Shown here: positions 34,580-43,714 of the stretch, in pieces
How positions within the stretch are numbered: the stretch's first letter is position 1
How the letters are laid out: every line of letters starts with the position of its first letter
Assembly (NCBI RefSeq): GCF_001586165.1
Contig: NZ_CP014608.1
Span: forward strand, 4,774,001 to 4,838,000
Source: Obesumbacterium proteus
GTDB lineage: Bacteria; Pseudomonadota; Gammaproteobacteria; Enterobacterales; Enterobacteriaceae
Reading direction: 5' to 3'
DNA length: 64,000 nt
Notes under the pieces: generated by a model
Told to the model about the DNA's origin: nothing
Seen by the model: the letters and a program-made list of their open reading frames with translations, nothing else
Database searches by the model: none
Made by a program: the position numbers and the translations under genes

Positions 34580-34606
34580 ATATCGGCATGAGAAAAATAA
34601 ACTGAA
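34580..34606 (-). promoter_or_regulatory. Sigma-28 promoter of flgKL
   Basis: Minus-strand -35 TTCAGTTT (34599-34606, 6 of 8), exact 11-bp spacer, -10 GCCGATAT (34580-34587, 7 of 8). It lies in the gap between flgJ and flgK, about 70 bp before the flgK ATG. Confidence 0.85.
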
Positions 34607-34615
34607 ACGCGCGAT

Positions 34616-35560
34616 CTAAAATAATGACGATATATCACCTTTATATGCGCTTAATGCATTATTAACATTTAATTTAATTTGTTTAATAACTGATATTAAT
34701 TTGTTTGCATACTGTGGATCAGTTGCGTACCCTCCGCGCTGTAGCTCGCGCGCGCCACTTTCCGCCGATGATGCATTAGCAACATTTCCGTAACGAGGGT
34801 TATTTGTAAGTAATGATGCATAATCTGATAAAGCGTCAGAATAGGATTCATATACACGGAATGAAGCTTTAACTTTTTGCTTGATACCGTTTATATATTC
34901 CGTGGTGGTTATTTCTGTAGTTTTACCTTTCCAATTCCCCGTGGCTTTAATACCAAACAGGTTATGGCTCGGTTTGCCTTCTTTCGTCAGAATCTCTTGC
35001 TCACCCCAACCGGATTCCAGCGCCGCCAGAGCAATAATAAGCTGATGTGGTACACCGCTTTTTTGAGACGCGTCCATGGCAGGTGCCAACATGCGTGAAA
35101 TAAAGTCGCGACTGCTGCCACCTAATCCGGCTTCTCGGGCAGTTTGCTGGTTGACGATATCGTCGGCGTTTAAGCGCTGTGGAATGCGCTTAAACGATGC
35201 GGTATCCAGTGATAGAGGAACCTGCGCGGTTCTCGTCGTGGCATGTGTATTTTCCACTTCGCCACCCATCTGTTTCACCATCATGTCGGCCAGCCCCAGA
35301 CTGCCGCGATCGGCCATATTCTGCGCAATCTGCTGATCGTACATGGAGGTGAACATCTCGGACTGCTGGCTATTAAACAACCCGTCTTTGAAGGAGGCAT
35401 TGCGCATGCTTTTCAACATCATCTGCACGAAAAGCCCTTCCATTTGTTTCGCCGCCGCCTTTAATCCCTGCTGGGGATCTTCTTTTGCGGTGCGCTTCAG
35501 CGCATCGAGGTTGCGGATATCAAACGCCGCGCCCTGCGTTAAAACAGAATTGCTGTTCAT
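34616..35560 (-). CDS. flgJ: Rod-cap protein / peptidoglycan hydrolase FlgJ
   Basis: Bifunctional protein of 314 aa. The N-terminal half (about 1-110, MEGLFVQMMLKSMRNASF) caps the growing rod. The C-terminal half is a glucosaminidase-type muramidase (about 155-300) with catalytic glutamate in ALAALESGWG and the later YESYSDALSDYASLL region. It opens a hole in the peptidoglycan for the rod. Its start overlaps the flgI stop. Confidence 0.98.
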   Translation of the reverse strand: MNSNSVLTQGAAFDIRNLDALKRTAKEDPQQGLKAAAKQMEGLFVQMMLKSMRNASFKDGLFNSQQSEMFTSMYDQQIAQNMADRGSLGLADMMVKQMGGEVENTHATTRTAQVPLSLDTASFKRIPQRLNADDIVNQQTAREAGLGGSSRDFISRMLAPAMDASQKSGVPHQLIIALAALESGWGEQEILTKEGKPSHNLFGIKATGNWKGKTTEITTTEYINGIKQKVKASFRVYESYSDALSDYASLLTNNPRYGNVANASSAESGARELQRGGYATDPQYANKLISVIKQIKLNVNNALSAYKGDISSLF

Positions 35561-36681
35561 CAGTTGGTCTCTAATTTAGCACGCAGGCAACCTGCGCTTT
35601 TCATCGACTGCAAAATGGACATCAGGTCGTTTGGTGTGGCTCCTAGGCTGTTAAGAGCACGTACCACGTTGTTCAGATCGGCACTGGTATTCACACGTTG
35701 CAGCGCGCCGTTTTGTTCACGCAGTGAAATTTCCGTATTCGGAACCACCACGGTTTGCCCACCGGCAAGCGGGGTATCAGGCTGGCTAACGGCGTTATTC
35801 CGCGCCACTTCAACGGTCAAGTCACCCTGTGCGATAGCACAAGCTTCAAGCGTGACATGGCGGTTCATCACCACAGAGCCGGTACGGGAGTTAACGATGA
35901 CTCGCGCTTCCATCGGGCCTGGGCGAATCGGTAAATTCTGGATGTTGGCCAAGAAACGCACTTTCGCCGCACTGTCTGCTGGAGCAAAGAGTTTGATCAC
36001 GCGCGCATCTTCCGCCATGGCGGTACCGCCGCCAAAATTACGGTTAATTTCATCGCTGATTTGCTGTGCGAGGGCGAAATCACCGTCGTTAAGCTGCAAA
36101 TACAGACGCGTCTGCCCGGCAAAGTTCACCGGTACTTCACGCTCAATAATGGCGCCACCGCTGATACGGGCACCATTCAGTTGGTTAACCTGTACACTGC
36201 TTCCGCCCGATGATGCCCCTGCACCAGACACCAGCAGGTTGCCTTGTGCTAGGGCATAAATCTGGCTATCCACGCCTTTCAGCGGCGTCATCAGCAGCGT
36301 GCCCCCACGCAGACTTTTGGCGTTACCCATTGAGGAAACCACCACGTCAATTTTTTCACCTGAGCGAGAAAAAGGCGGCAGTTCTGCCGTGACCATCACC
36401 GCGGCCACGTTTTTAAGCTGCATGTTGGTACCTGACGGAACGGTGATCCCCAACTGGGAGAGCATGTTATTCAGGCTCTGGGTGGTGAACGGTGTTTGCA
36501 TCGTCTGGTCACCCGTGCCATCCAACCCGACGACCAGGCCGTAACCCATCAGTGCATTGCTACGCACCCCCTGAACCGACGTCAGATCGCGAATACGTTC
36601 AGCATGAGCCACCCGCTGCGGAGAAAAAATCAGCCCGATACAAAGCAGGCTGAGGCAGAACGTGAACAAGGTAGTTTTCAT
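35560..36681 (-). CDS. flgI: Flagellar P-ring protein FlgI
   Basis: Periplasmic protein (373 aa) forming the P ring around the rod in the peptidoglycan layer. It has a Sec signal peptide of about 28 residues ending AHA, then ERIRDLTSVQGVRSNALMGYGLVVGLDGTGD, the conserved mature start. One base is shared with flgJ. FlgA (42100-42798) is its assembly chaperone. Confidence 0.98.
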   Translation of the reverse strand: MKTTLFTFCLSLLCIGLIFSPQRVAHAERIRDLTSVQGVRSNALMGYGLVVGLDGTGDQTMQTPFTTQSLNNMLSQLGITVPSGTNMQLKNVAAVMVTAELPPFSRSGEKIDVVVSSMGNAKSLRGGTLLMTPLKGVDSQIYALAQGNLLVSGAGASSGGSSVQVNQLNGARISGGAIIEREVPVNFAGQTRLYLQLNDGDFALAQQISDEINRNFGGGTAMAEDARVIKLFAPADSAAKVRFLANIQNLPIRPGPMEARVIVNSRTGSVVMNRHVTLEACAIAQGDLTVEVARNNAVSQPDTPLAGGQTVVVPNTEISLREQNGALQRVNTSADLNNVVRALNSLGATPNDLMSILQSMKSAGCLRAKLETN

Positions 36682-36690
36682 ATTGGCTGA

Positions 36691-37431
36691 CTAAAAAGGA
36701 GAAAGATTAAGGAACAGACGCTGTAACCAACCCATCTGCTGCGCTTCATTAATGTAGCCATTGCCAACATATTCAATGCGGGCATCGGAGACCTGCGTCG
36801 AGATCACCGTATTACTGCCGCTGATGGTGCGTGGGTTCACAACCCCGGAGAAACGAATAAATTCCGTTCCCTGATTAATGGCAATTTGCTTCTCGCCAAC
36901 CACGCTGAGGTTGCCGTTTTCCAGCACCTGCTTCACCGTCACAGTTATCGTGCCGCTAAAGGTGTTTTGCGCTGCCGCCCCACCTTTACCGGTGAAATCG
37001 TTTTTCCCGTTGATGGCGGTATTCGCTTTATCGCCACCAAACCATTTGTTCATCATGCTGGGCATGGCTTCAAAGGTCAGGCCGGTTGAGCCACTGCGCC
37101 CGGCATTAGCCGACGAGCTTTTGCTGGCACTGACGTTTTCCTGCAACACAATCGTCAGCGTGTCACCGATATTGCGCGGACGACGGTCTTCAAACATTGG
37201 CTGATAGCCGTAGTTCATCGCCTGCCCGCTTTGAAATACCGATCCATTGACGATTGCAGGTGCAACCGGCGCTGGGCTGGCGGTGGTATGTCCTTCCACT
37301 AAAGGTTTGTGCGGAATATAGGCACAGCCCGCTAGGGGTAATACAAGTAGAAGCCGAATCCATAAGGTCTTCGTCCGGCCGGTCTGCGGCTTGGTCATAA
37401 CGGAAAAGGGATACTTTTTCATTTCATTCAC
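36691..37431 (-). CDS. flgH: Flagellar L-ring lipoprotein FlgH
   Basis: Outer-membrane lipoprotein forming the L ring. The lipobox LPLAGC is clear, followed by PPA-type mature sequence and the conserved QPMFEDRRPRNIGDTLTIVL. The start at 37431 gives 246 aa and an unusually long basic leader. An internal ATG at 37398 (MTKPQTGR) would give 235 aa, closer to the E. coli length of 232. Neither start has a strong Shine-Dalgarno sequence. It ends 10 bp before flgI. Confidence 0.95.
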   Translation of the reverse strand: MNEMKKYPFSVMTKPQTGRTKTLWIRLLLVLPLAGCAYIPHKPLVEGHTTASPAPVAPAIVNGSVFQSGQAMNYGYQPMFEDRRPRNIGDTLTIVLQENVSASKSSSANAGRSGSTGLTFEAMPSMMNKWFGGDKANTAINGKNDFTGKGGAAAQNTFSGTITVTVKQVLENGNLSVVGEKQIAINQGTEFIRFSGVVNPRTISGSNTVISTQVSDARIEYVGNGYINEAQQMGWLQRLFLNLSPF

Positions 37432-37476
37432 TGCGGTAAGGCAGATGCCGTTCCCAAAAAAGGAACGGCAGTACCG

Positions 37477-38259
37477 TTATAACTGCATCAAGCGCTGCAA
37501 CATCTGATCGGATGTTGAAACGGCTTTAGAGTTGATTTCGTAGGCGCGCTGCGTCTGGATCATATTGACCAGTTCTTCAGCGACATTCACATTGGAGGTT
37601 TCGACATAGCCCTGCGTCAGGCTACCGGCTCCGTTCAACCCTGGCGTCGATTCGTTTGGCGCACCAGAAGCCTGAGTTTCGCGGTACAGGTTTTCACCAA
37701 TACTTTCCAACCCCGAATCATTCATAAACGTTGCCAGTGTGAGCTGCCCGACCTGCTGCGGGGCGGTTTGCCCAACAATGCTCACGCTAACCAGACCATC
37801 TTTGCCCACCGTCAGCGTATTCGCATCCTGAGGGATGGTAATCGCCGGTTGAATCGGATAGCCGCTGGCTGTTACCAACTGGCCGTTCTGATCAAACTGG
37901 AAAGAACCATCACGCGTATAGGCAGTAGAACCATCTGGAAGCTGCACCTGAAAGAAGCCGCTACCGTCAATCGCCACATCTTTACTGTTGTTGGTCTGCG
38001 TCAGGCTACCCTGACTGTGGATGCGCTCGGTGGCGACCGGACGCACACCCGTACCAAGCTGTAAACCGGACGGGATCGTGGTTTGCTCGGAAGATTGCGC
38101 CCCGGGCTGGCGGATCGTCTGGTAGAGCAAATCTTCAAACACCGCACGCTGGCGTTTAAAACCATTCGTGCTGACGTTAGCCAGGTTGTTTGAAATCACA
38201 TCCATATTGGTTTGCTGTGCTTCAAGACCTGTTTTGGCAATCCATAAAGAACGGATCAT
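37477..38259 (-). CDS. flgG: Distal rod protein FlgG
   Basis: Distal rod subunit, 260 aa, same length as E. coli. The N-terminal rod motif LEAQQTNMDVISNNLANVSTNGFKR and C-terminal YVETSNVNVAEELVNMIQTQRAYE are intact. It lies between flgF (21 bp upstream) and flgH. Rod length is set by FlgG polymerisation to the outer membrane. Confidence 0.98.
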   Translation of the reverse strand: MIRSLWIAKTGLEAQQTNMDVISNNLANVSTNGFKRQRAVFEDLLYQTIRQPGAQSSEQTTIPSGLQLGTGVRPVATERIHSQGSLTQTNNSKDVAIDGSGFFQVQLPDGSTAYTRDGSFQFDQNGQLVTASGYPIQPAITIPQDANTLTVGKDGLVSVSIVGQTAPQQVGQLTLATFMNDSGLESIGENLYRETQASGAPNESTPGLNGAGSLTQGYVETSNVNVAEELVNMIQTQRAYEINSKAVSTSDQMLQRLMQL

Positions 38260-38280
38260 AAGAATTTCCTTGTTACGGCG

Positions 38281-39024
38281 TTAGGAGATACTCAGCAGCT
38301 GATTAGCATTCTTCGCATTGTCGTCAACGGCGCTGATTACCTTCATTTGCATATCGAAACTGCGGGCGGTGGAAATCATGTCAACCATAGACTTCACCGG
38401 GCTAACGTTGCTGCTTTCAATAGCACCGGGCACCAGTTTCATTTCCAGATCAGCAGGCAGTGGCTGCCCGTTCTGCGCTGTCGTATGAAAAAAGCCATCG
38501 TCGCCATTGCGCAGCGTCTGAATCGGCGCGTTAACCATTTTCAGTCGCCCAACCTGTGCCAGTGCAGTCGGTTCATCTCCGGCACCGAGCACGGTAATAG
38601 AACCGTCTGGCGCAATGGTGACTTCCGACTGTGGTGGTACGGTCAGCGGGCCGCCGTCACCGAGCAGTGGAAAACCACGCACTCGGAGCTGCCCTTCGTT
38701 ATCCACTTCGATATTACCGTCGCGGGTGTAGGCTTCAGAACCATCGGCCAGCGATACCGCCAACCAGCCATCCTGCGGTAACGCCACGTCGAGGTTGCGT
38801 CCGGACTGGTTAATCGCGCCCATGGTGTTGTCATGATATGGCGTGGATTCCGTCACCAGCGTGCGGGTCGGAACAGACGGGCCGTTAACCGGCACCGCGC
38901 GATAGGCCATCAGCTGAGCACGAAACCCAGGGGTTGACGCATTAGCCAGATTGTTCGCGGTAACCGCCTGCCGATTAAGGGCAGCACCTGCTGCCCCCAT
39001 TGCGGTATAAATTGCACGATCCAT
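38281..39024 (-). CDS. flgF: Proximal rod protein FlgF
   Basis: Proximal rod subunit of 247 aa. It opens MDRAIYTAMGAAGAALNRQAVTANNLANASTPGFRAQL. The C-terminal SSNVSPVKSMVDMISTARSFDMQMK is the rod-family helix. It is paralogous to FlgG next door. Gaps of 12 and 21 bp to flgE and flgG are consistent with one operon. Confidence 0.98.
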   Translation of the reverse strand: MDRAIYTAMGAAGAALNRQAVTANNLANASTPGFRAQLMAYRAVPVNGPSVPTRTLVTESTPYHDNTMGAINQSGRNLDVALPQDGWLAVSLADGSEAYTRDGNIEVDNEGQLRVRGFPLLGDGGPLTVPPQSEVTIAPDGSITVLGAGDEPTALAQVGRLKMVNAPIQTLRNGDDGFFHTTAQNGQPLPADLEMKLVPGAIESSNVSPVKSMVDMISTARSFDMQMKVISAVDDNAKNANQLLSIS

Positions 39025-39036
39025 AGAGGCCTGCTA

Positions 39037-40263
39037 TTAACCGAGGTTGGTGACAATCTGAAGAAGCTCAGACTGCGTTTTGATAGTTTGCGAGTTGGAC
39101 TGATAGTTACGCTGGTAGACGATCATGTTGACCATCTCCTGACTCAGATCCACGTTCGACGCTTCCAGACGGTTACCGAACAGCGTACCTAGGTTACCGG
39201 TGCCAGAAATGCCGTTAACCGGCTGCCCGGAAGCAGGCGTCTCGGACCAGGCGTTATTCCCTTCGGACGTCAGGCCAGCGGGGTTCGCAAAGTTGCTCAG
39301 AACAACCTGACCCAGCGTTTGCTTCTGGCCGTTGCTGTAGTTAGCAATAATTTCGCCGCTATCACCGACAACATAGCCGTTCACAGCGCCTGGCGGATAA
39401 CCTGTGGTGCTTGGGCTATTCATCGCGGTATCGGTCGCCTGCTGGGTCATACCATCCATATCGATATCAAAGTCCAACGCATTGCCACCACTGTAAGGGG
39501 AGCCCTGCACGTTGATCTTCGCCGGAGTGGTGGTCAACTGACCGGAGGCGTCAAATTCGATGTTTTGCTGCTGGTACACCGTATCTCCATTGGCATCCAA
39601 CTTCGGTGCCGTGGTATCGCTGGAGTACACTGTCCACTTGTTATCTGCCGTCTTCACGTAGTAGACGTTAACCGTGTGCTTGTTGCCTAAGCTGTCGTAG
39701 GCATCTACCTGCGTCACGGAGTTGTAGCTTTTGCTGTTTGATGGATCGAACGGGTTAGCGGTGGTATCAATCACTTCGCTACCGGAGTCTAGGTTACCGT
39801 TCATCGTGCCGCTGTCAGATGCCTTCGCGGGCATCTGAGTGCTTGGAACCTGAATCGGCCCAATGGCTGCGCCCGGCTGAATCGCTGGCGGAGTACCGGT
39901 TGCCTGATAGCCGGTCAGGTACATGCCCTGTGCGTTGGTAATAAAACCATCGGCATCTTTATTAAACTGCCCGTTACGGCTATAAAAAACGCTGCCGGCT
40001 TCATTCACCAGACGGAAGAACCCATCGCCGCTGATCCCCATATCCAGAGCGCTGTTGCCCTGACCCAGCACACCACCGGTGAAGTTCTGGCTAACGCCAG
40101 ACACCTGCACACCCATACCAATCTGCGATCCGGCAAAAACATCGGCAAACGAAACGCTGCCCGATTTAAAACCGACGGTCTGGGAGTTGGCAATGTTGTT
40201 ACCGACGACGTCCAGCGCCTGAGCAGCGGCGTTTAATCCGCTAAGTCCTTGTGAAAAACCCAT
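39037..40263 (-). CDS. flgE: Flagellar hook protein FlgE
   Basis: Hook subunit, 408 aa (E. coli 402). The N-terminus SGLNAAAQALDVVGNNIANSQTVGFK and C-terminus EMVNMIVYQRNYQSNSQTIKTQSELLQIV are conserved. Middle D1/D2 domains hold variable Thr/Ser/Asp-rich sequence. FlgD (next upstream) caps hook growth, and FliK sets its length. Confidence 0.98.
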   Translation of the reverse strand: MGFSQGLSGLNAAAQALDVVGNNIANSQTVGFKSGSVSFADVFAGSQIGMGVQVSGVSQNFTGGVLGQGNSALDMGISGDGFFRLVNEAGSVFYSRNGQFNKDADGFITNAQGMYLTGYQATGTPPAIQPGAAIGPIQVPSTQMPAKASDSGTMNGNLDSGSEVIDTTANPFDPSNSKSYNSVTQVDAYDSLGNKHTVNVYYVKTADNKWTVYSSDTTAPKLDANGDTVYQQQNIEFDASGQLTTTPAKINVQGSPYSGGNALDFDIDMDGMTQQATDTAMNSPSTTGYPPGAVNGYVVGDSGEIIANYSNGQKQTLGQVVLSNFANPAGLTSEGNNAWSETPASGQPVNGISGTGNLGTLFGNRLEASNVDLSQEMVNMIVYQRNYQSNSQTIKTQSELLQIVTNLG

Positions 40264-40297
40264 GACTAATGTTCCTGAAAGCTAAAATTAAAAGCAA

Positions 40298-40981
40298 TTA
40301 TTCAACGAGATAGACTTCGCCCAGCGTCGCTGTTCCATTGAGTCCCAGCTGCAGCAGAGCTCCTGTTGGGGTAAACGACACGCTTTCTACCGTCGATTTT
40401 TTCAACGAGACAATTTCTGGCGTGTCGCCATCGGCGTTGCTGGCGGAGTAAGACACTTTGAATGTCTCGTCTGCGATAGTGCTCGGATCGGCTGGCTGGA
40501 AATTAGTTAAATCATCAAGATTGAACTGGTGTACGCCCGCCTTCACATCTTTCATCTCAGCGGTATACACGTTGCCCTGCGCATCCGTGAGAATGACGCT
40601 GACAGTGTCGGCATCATTGTTAATGGAAAACGCACCTTCGCAGTTTCCACCATCAGCGGTGGACATCGTTGTGTCACCTTCTGTCAGCACCTTATGGCCA
40701 ACCCACTGGGTTGCATTCATCTGCTGCATACTGGTGACCAGCATGCCCAATGAATTCACGCTGCCGTTGAGCTGCTGAACCCCGGCCGCCGTCTGGAATT
40801 GCGTCAGCTGAGACGTCAGCTGGTTGTTATCCATCGGGTTAGTCGGATCTTGGTTCTGCATCTGGGCTACAAGAAGATTCATGAAGTTATTCATCAAATC
40901 ATCAACGTTGTCCCCAAGGCTGTTACTGCCACTGCTGGTTCGGGCTACATTGTTGTCGTTCATTACCGCGGAAACGGCCAT
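40298..40981 (-). CDS. flgD: Hook-capping scaffold protein FlgD
   Basis: Hook cap, 227 aa. The conserved N-terminus FMNLLVAQMQNQDPTNPMDNNQLTSQLTQF is followed by a Tudor-like/FnIII C-terminal half (about 110-220). It lies 11 bp after flgC. The mature hook no longer contains FlgD, since it is replaced by FlgK. Confidence 0.97.
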   Translation of the reverse strand: MAVSAVMNDNNVARTSSGSNSLGDNVDDLMNNFMNLLVAQMQNQDPTNPMDNNQLTSQLTQFQTAAGVQQLNGSVNSLGMLVTSMQQMNATQWVGHKVLTEGDTTMSTADGGNCEGAFSINNDADTVSVILTDAQGNVYTAEMKDVKAGVHQFNLDDLTNFQPADPSTIADETFKVSYSASNADGDTPEIVSLKKSTVESVSFTPTGALLQLGLNGTATLGEVYLVE

Positions 40982-40992
40982 GTCACTCTTCC

Positions 40993-41397
40993 TTATTGAC
41001 CCAGGGTCAGTGTTTTGAGCATCAGCGTTTTCGCGCTGTTCATCACTTCCACATTCGCCTGGTAGCTACGTGAGGCAGAGATGGAGTTCACCATTTCACT
41101 GACCACATCCACGTTCGGCATCCGCACGTAACCTTTATCGTCCGCCAGAGGATTCCCTGGCTCATAGACCATGCGATCTGGCGCGCTGCTTTCCACGACG
41201 TCAGTGACCTTAACGCCACCAATTTGTTGACCTGCCGCAGCGTTAACTTGGAAAACAACTTGCTTTGCACGGTAGGGATTTCCATCTGGGCCAACCGCCG
41301 TATCGGCGTTAGCCATATTACTGGCGGCGACGTTCAATCTTTTGGACTGAGCCGCCATAGCGGAACCGGAAATATCTAGAATACTGAATAGAGACAT
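40993..41397 (-). CDS. flgC: Proximal rod protein FlgC
   Basis: Proximal rod subunit of 134 aa, equal to E. coli. It has SGSAMAAQSKRLNVAASNMANADT near the N-terminus and VDVVSEMVNSISASRSYQANVEVMN near the C-terminus. It lies 8 bp downstream of flgB in the flgBCDEFGHIJ operon. Confidence 0.98.
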   Translation of the reverse strand: MSLFSILDISGSAMAAQSKRLNVAASNMANADTAVGPDGNPYRAKQVVFQVNAAAGQQIGGVKVTDVVESSAPDRMVYEPGNPLADDKGYVRMPNVDVVSEMVNSISASRSYQANVEVMNSAKTLMLKTLTLGQ

Positions 41398-41405
41398 ATC
41401 AATAA

Positions 41406-41819
41406 TTAACCCTGACTGATGACACTCATCATGCCTTTAATTTCGGAGCCAAGCATCGTCAGGCTGGATTGATACTTGATATTGTTATCGATGAAACTCA
41501 CACGCTCACGATCCATATCGACGGTATTACCATCGGCACTCGGTTGATCGGGAATGCGATATAATATTTGCTGATTATTCATCGCAGGTGCACTTGCGGG
41601 AATGTGACTGCCAGCCGTCAACGTTAAAGACAATGGTCCTGTCGCCATTTTTCCTTTATCCATTGATTCTTTTAACTGCTGAGAAAAATCAATATCACGA
41701 GCTAAATAGCCAGGCGTGTCAGCATTAGCGATATTCGAAGCTAAAATATCCTGCCGCTTAGTCAGCAAATTTAAAGCTTGCTGCTGAAAGCGCATCGAAT
41801 TATCGAGTTTATCAAGCAT
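41406..41819 (-). CDS. flgB: Proximal rod protein FlgB
   Basis: First rod protein of the flgBCDEFGHIJ operon, 137 aa. The motif LLTKRQDILASNIANADTPGYLARDIDF is diagnostic. Divergent from flgA across a 280-bp region that carries a palindromic candidate operator (41973-41994). The operon order is that of E. coli. Confidence 0.98.
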   Translation of the reverse strand: MLDKLDNSMRFQQQALNLLTKRQDILASNIANADTPGYLARDIDFSQQLKESMDKGKMATGPLSLTLTAGSHIPASAPAMNNQQILYRIPDQPSADGNTVDMDRERVSFIDNNIKYQSSLTMLGSEIKGMMSVISQG

Positions 41820-41972
41820 GTTTTTACTGACCTCTGCTAGGTAAGATAAGAATAGTCACCTGCACATATTAAAATAGAACAGGTCAATTCTATACTGCAA
41901 AAACCGAACAGAAATCGTTGCTTTTAAAACCTTAAAAAACACTGACAAAAAAATTTGTTTTTATCTCCTAAT

Positions 41973-41994
41973 ATGGCGTCAAAAGTAACGCCAT
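41973..41994. promoter_or_regulatory. Candidate operator in the flgA-flgB divergent region
   Basis: Inverted repeat ATGGCGT (41973-41979), 8-base spacer, ACGCCAT (41988-41994), in an otherwise AT-rich 280-bp gap between the two class II operons. FlhDC half-sites in E. coli have an AATGGC-like core, so this palindrome is a reasonable FlhDC candidate, although the spacing differs from the published 10-12 bp arrangement of longer half-sites. Confidence 0.45.
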
Positions 41995-42099
41995 TTAAGA
42001 TAATGAAAATGCCACTTCCTCGAATATACTTATATATTCATATAGCGAGATTAAGAAATTTAATTTACTCACGATAGTTAATAGAAGGCCAGAATTATC

Positions 42100-42798
42100 A
42101 TGCCAGGGTTACCCCGTCTGTTAAGCAGCTTCGTTCTTGTGCTGTTATACGGCAAGTTATTCTTAATTCCTAATGCTGCGCACGCTGAATCCAATAAATT
42201 AGCCAGTAAGATTACTGAGTTATTAAACAAAGATTCAGACAGCAAGGTGACACGCAGCGTAACGATTCTGACCCCCGCCAATCAGCTGGCGGAAATGTGT
42301 AGCGATCCCATACTTTCTGTTTCCGGCAACGATGCACGCTTAACCGGTAACCGTAGCGTGATTGCGCAGTGTGACAGCAATAAAAAGTTTATTCAGATTA
42401 AAATCGAGGCCGAAGGAACATGGTGGGTGACAAACCGTGCCCTGAAACCTGGCACGCCTATTCAGGCGGACGACCTTAAGCAAAGGAGCGGCTCAATGGC
42501 ACGCCTCCCAGCCGGTGTCATACTGAATAAAGACGACATTGTAGGCCAAGTCGCCAAAGGCATGATCGGCGCTAATCAGCCTTTTGTGGAGAGTAAGCTA
42601 CGAAAACGCTGGACGATAGTTGCCGGGCAAAATGTGGAGTTATTGGCCCCTGGCCCCGGTTTTAATATCCGTTCTCGGGGCAAAGCCATCGACAATGCAG
42701 CACAGGGTGACACCCTACGCGTGAAAACAAATCTGGGTCAAATTGTCTCGGGAAAAGCCGTTTCAGAAGGGAAAGTCAGTATTTTCATTAAAGATTGA
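42100..42798 (+). CDS. flgA: P-ring assembly chaperone FlgA
   Basis: Periplasmic chaperone for FlgI, 232 aa. A signal peptide covers about residues 1-28 (ending AAHA). The C-terminal SAF domain (about 105-230) has NRALKPGTPIQADDL and VIFKGKAVSEG-like ends. Two cysteines in the N-half (MCSDP and AQCDS) may form a disulfide. First gene of flgAMN, divergent from flgB. It has a moderate Shine-Dalgarno sequence (AGAAGG). Confidence 0.95.
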   Translation: MPGLPRLLSSFVLVLLYGKLFLIPNAAHAESNKLASKITELLNKDSDSKVTRSVTILTPANQLAEMCSDPILSVSGNDARLTGNRSVIAQCDSNKKFIQIKIEAEGTWWVTNRALKPGTPIQADDLKQRSGSMARLPAGVILNKDDIVGQVAKGMIGANQPFVESKLRKRWTIVAGQNVELLAPGPGFNIRSRGKAIDNAAQGDTLRVKTNLGQIVSGKAVSEGKVSIFIKD

Positions 42799-42808
42799 GG
42801 CAAATTGC

Positions 42809-42835
42809 TTTAGTTTTTTCAAATATCACCGATTC
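42809..42835 (+). promoter_or_regulatory. Sigma-28 promoter of flgMN
   Basis: -35 TTTAGTTT (42809-42816, 6 of 8), exact 11-bp spacer, -10 ACCGATTC (42828-42835, 5 of 8), in the 85-bp flgA-flgM gap. E. coli and Salmonella flgM also have a class III promoter at this place, which closes the FliA-FlgM feedback loop. Confidence 0.7.
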
Positions 42836-42883
42836 ATAGTTCTATATGCAGTAGCGACTTGATTCAACATTGACGAGGGAATT

Positions 42884-43168
42884 ATGAGCATAAACCGAGC
42901 ACAACCTATTTCACCCAGTAATGCTCAGCATGACCTAGCAGTACGCCCAAGAACCCAAAGCGTAAGCACCAGTTCCGCTCCCAGCGACGAGGTCATAGGT
43001 ATCCAAGTGAGTATTCTCAAGCAGACAACAGCCATTCAGAACGATACCACTAAAGACATCAACGTGGAGAGACTGGCTAATATCAAAGCAGCGATGGATG
43101 CCGGAGAACTACATATCGATACCGATAAAATTGCGCATGCCTTGCTGCAAGATATGCTTAACTTTTAA
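42884..43168 (+). CDS. flgM: Anti-sigma-28 factor FlgM
   Basis: Small, mostly disordered anti-sigma factor, 94 aa, that binds FliA until it is exported through the finished hook-basal body. The C-terminal half (ERLANIKAAMDAGELHIDTDKIAHALLQDML) forms the FliA-binding helices. With flhB frameshifted in this assembly, FlgM export would fail and late genes would stay off, if the frameshift is real. Confidence 0.96.
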   Translation: MSINRAQPISPSNAQHDLAVRPRTQSVSTSSAPSDEVIGIQVSILKQTTAIQNDTTKDINVERLANIKAAMDAGELHIDTDKIAHALLQDMLNF

Positions 43169-43191
43169 TAAAAAATTACCGAATTATAATA

Positions 43192-43635
43192 ATGGATAAC
43201 TTACGCTCAACTTTAGTCAAAATGCTCGAATCTATTGGGACACTTGAATCAATTCTTGCGGAAGAAATGAGCCAGTTAGGTCGCCCGCAGATTAATCCAG
43301 TGTCACTACAGATTATTTCTGATACTAAAAGCCGATTGCTCTCAACTCTCGGCTATTATGATGAAATTCGAACCAAAGAAGAGCGTCGTCTTGGTCTTGT
43401 CGCTCCCTACGAAGGGCACGCCGCATTTTCCCGGACATGGAAAAGTATTATCGAACGAGTCGCCAGTTCTAATGCATTAAATGAGCATATTGCGACGTTG
43501 CTTAATATGCATTTGAAAAAGAATAATGACTTAAAGAAAATGATGAATCAGGTGGGTGGCATAAGTGCAACCTACGGTCAGGATGGAACATCTCGAGATG
43601 CTGCATCAGGTAAAATCTACAATATCAGTATTTAG
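43192..43635 (+). CDS. flgN: FlgK/FlgL export chaperone FlgN
   Basis: Helical cytoplasmic chaperone of 147 aa that delivers the junction proteins FlgK and FlgL to the export gate. It starts 24 bp after flgM and ends before an intrinsic terminator. Identity to E. coli is modest. The call rests on length, the helical N-terminal region (LRSTLVKMLESIGTLESILAEE) and the fixed flgAMN order. Confidence 0.95.
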   Translation: MDNLRSTLVKMLESIGTLESILAEEMSQLGRPQINPVSLQIISDTKSRLLSTLGYYDEIRTKEERRLGLVAPYEGHAAFSRTWKSIIERVASSNALNEHIATLLNMHLKKNNDLKKMMNQVGGISATYGQDGTSRDAASGKIYNISI

Positions 43636-43671
43636 TTCATTGTCTGTTGCCTTTTATGTGACAAAGGCATT

Positions 43672-43714
43672 TGAGCTTCTTTTTTCTCTCTTCGGAAGGG
43701 AAGCTCATTTTTTT
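43672..43714 (+). terminator. Intrinsic terminator of flgAMN
   Basis: Stem TGAGCTTC (43672-43679) with GAAGCTCA (43700-43707) and an inner CTTCGGAAG-type pairing, followed by a T-rich tract (43708-43714). It lies 36 bp after the flgN stop. The rest of 43636-43943 is AT-rich and carries the srfA promoter region only. Confidence 0.8.
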
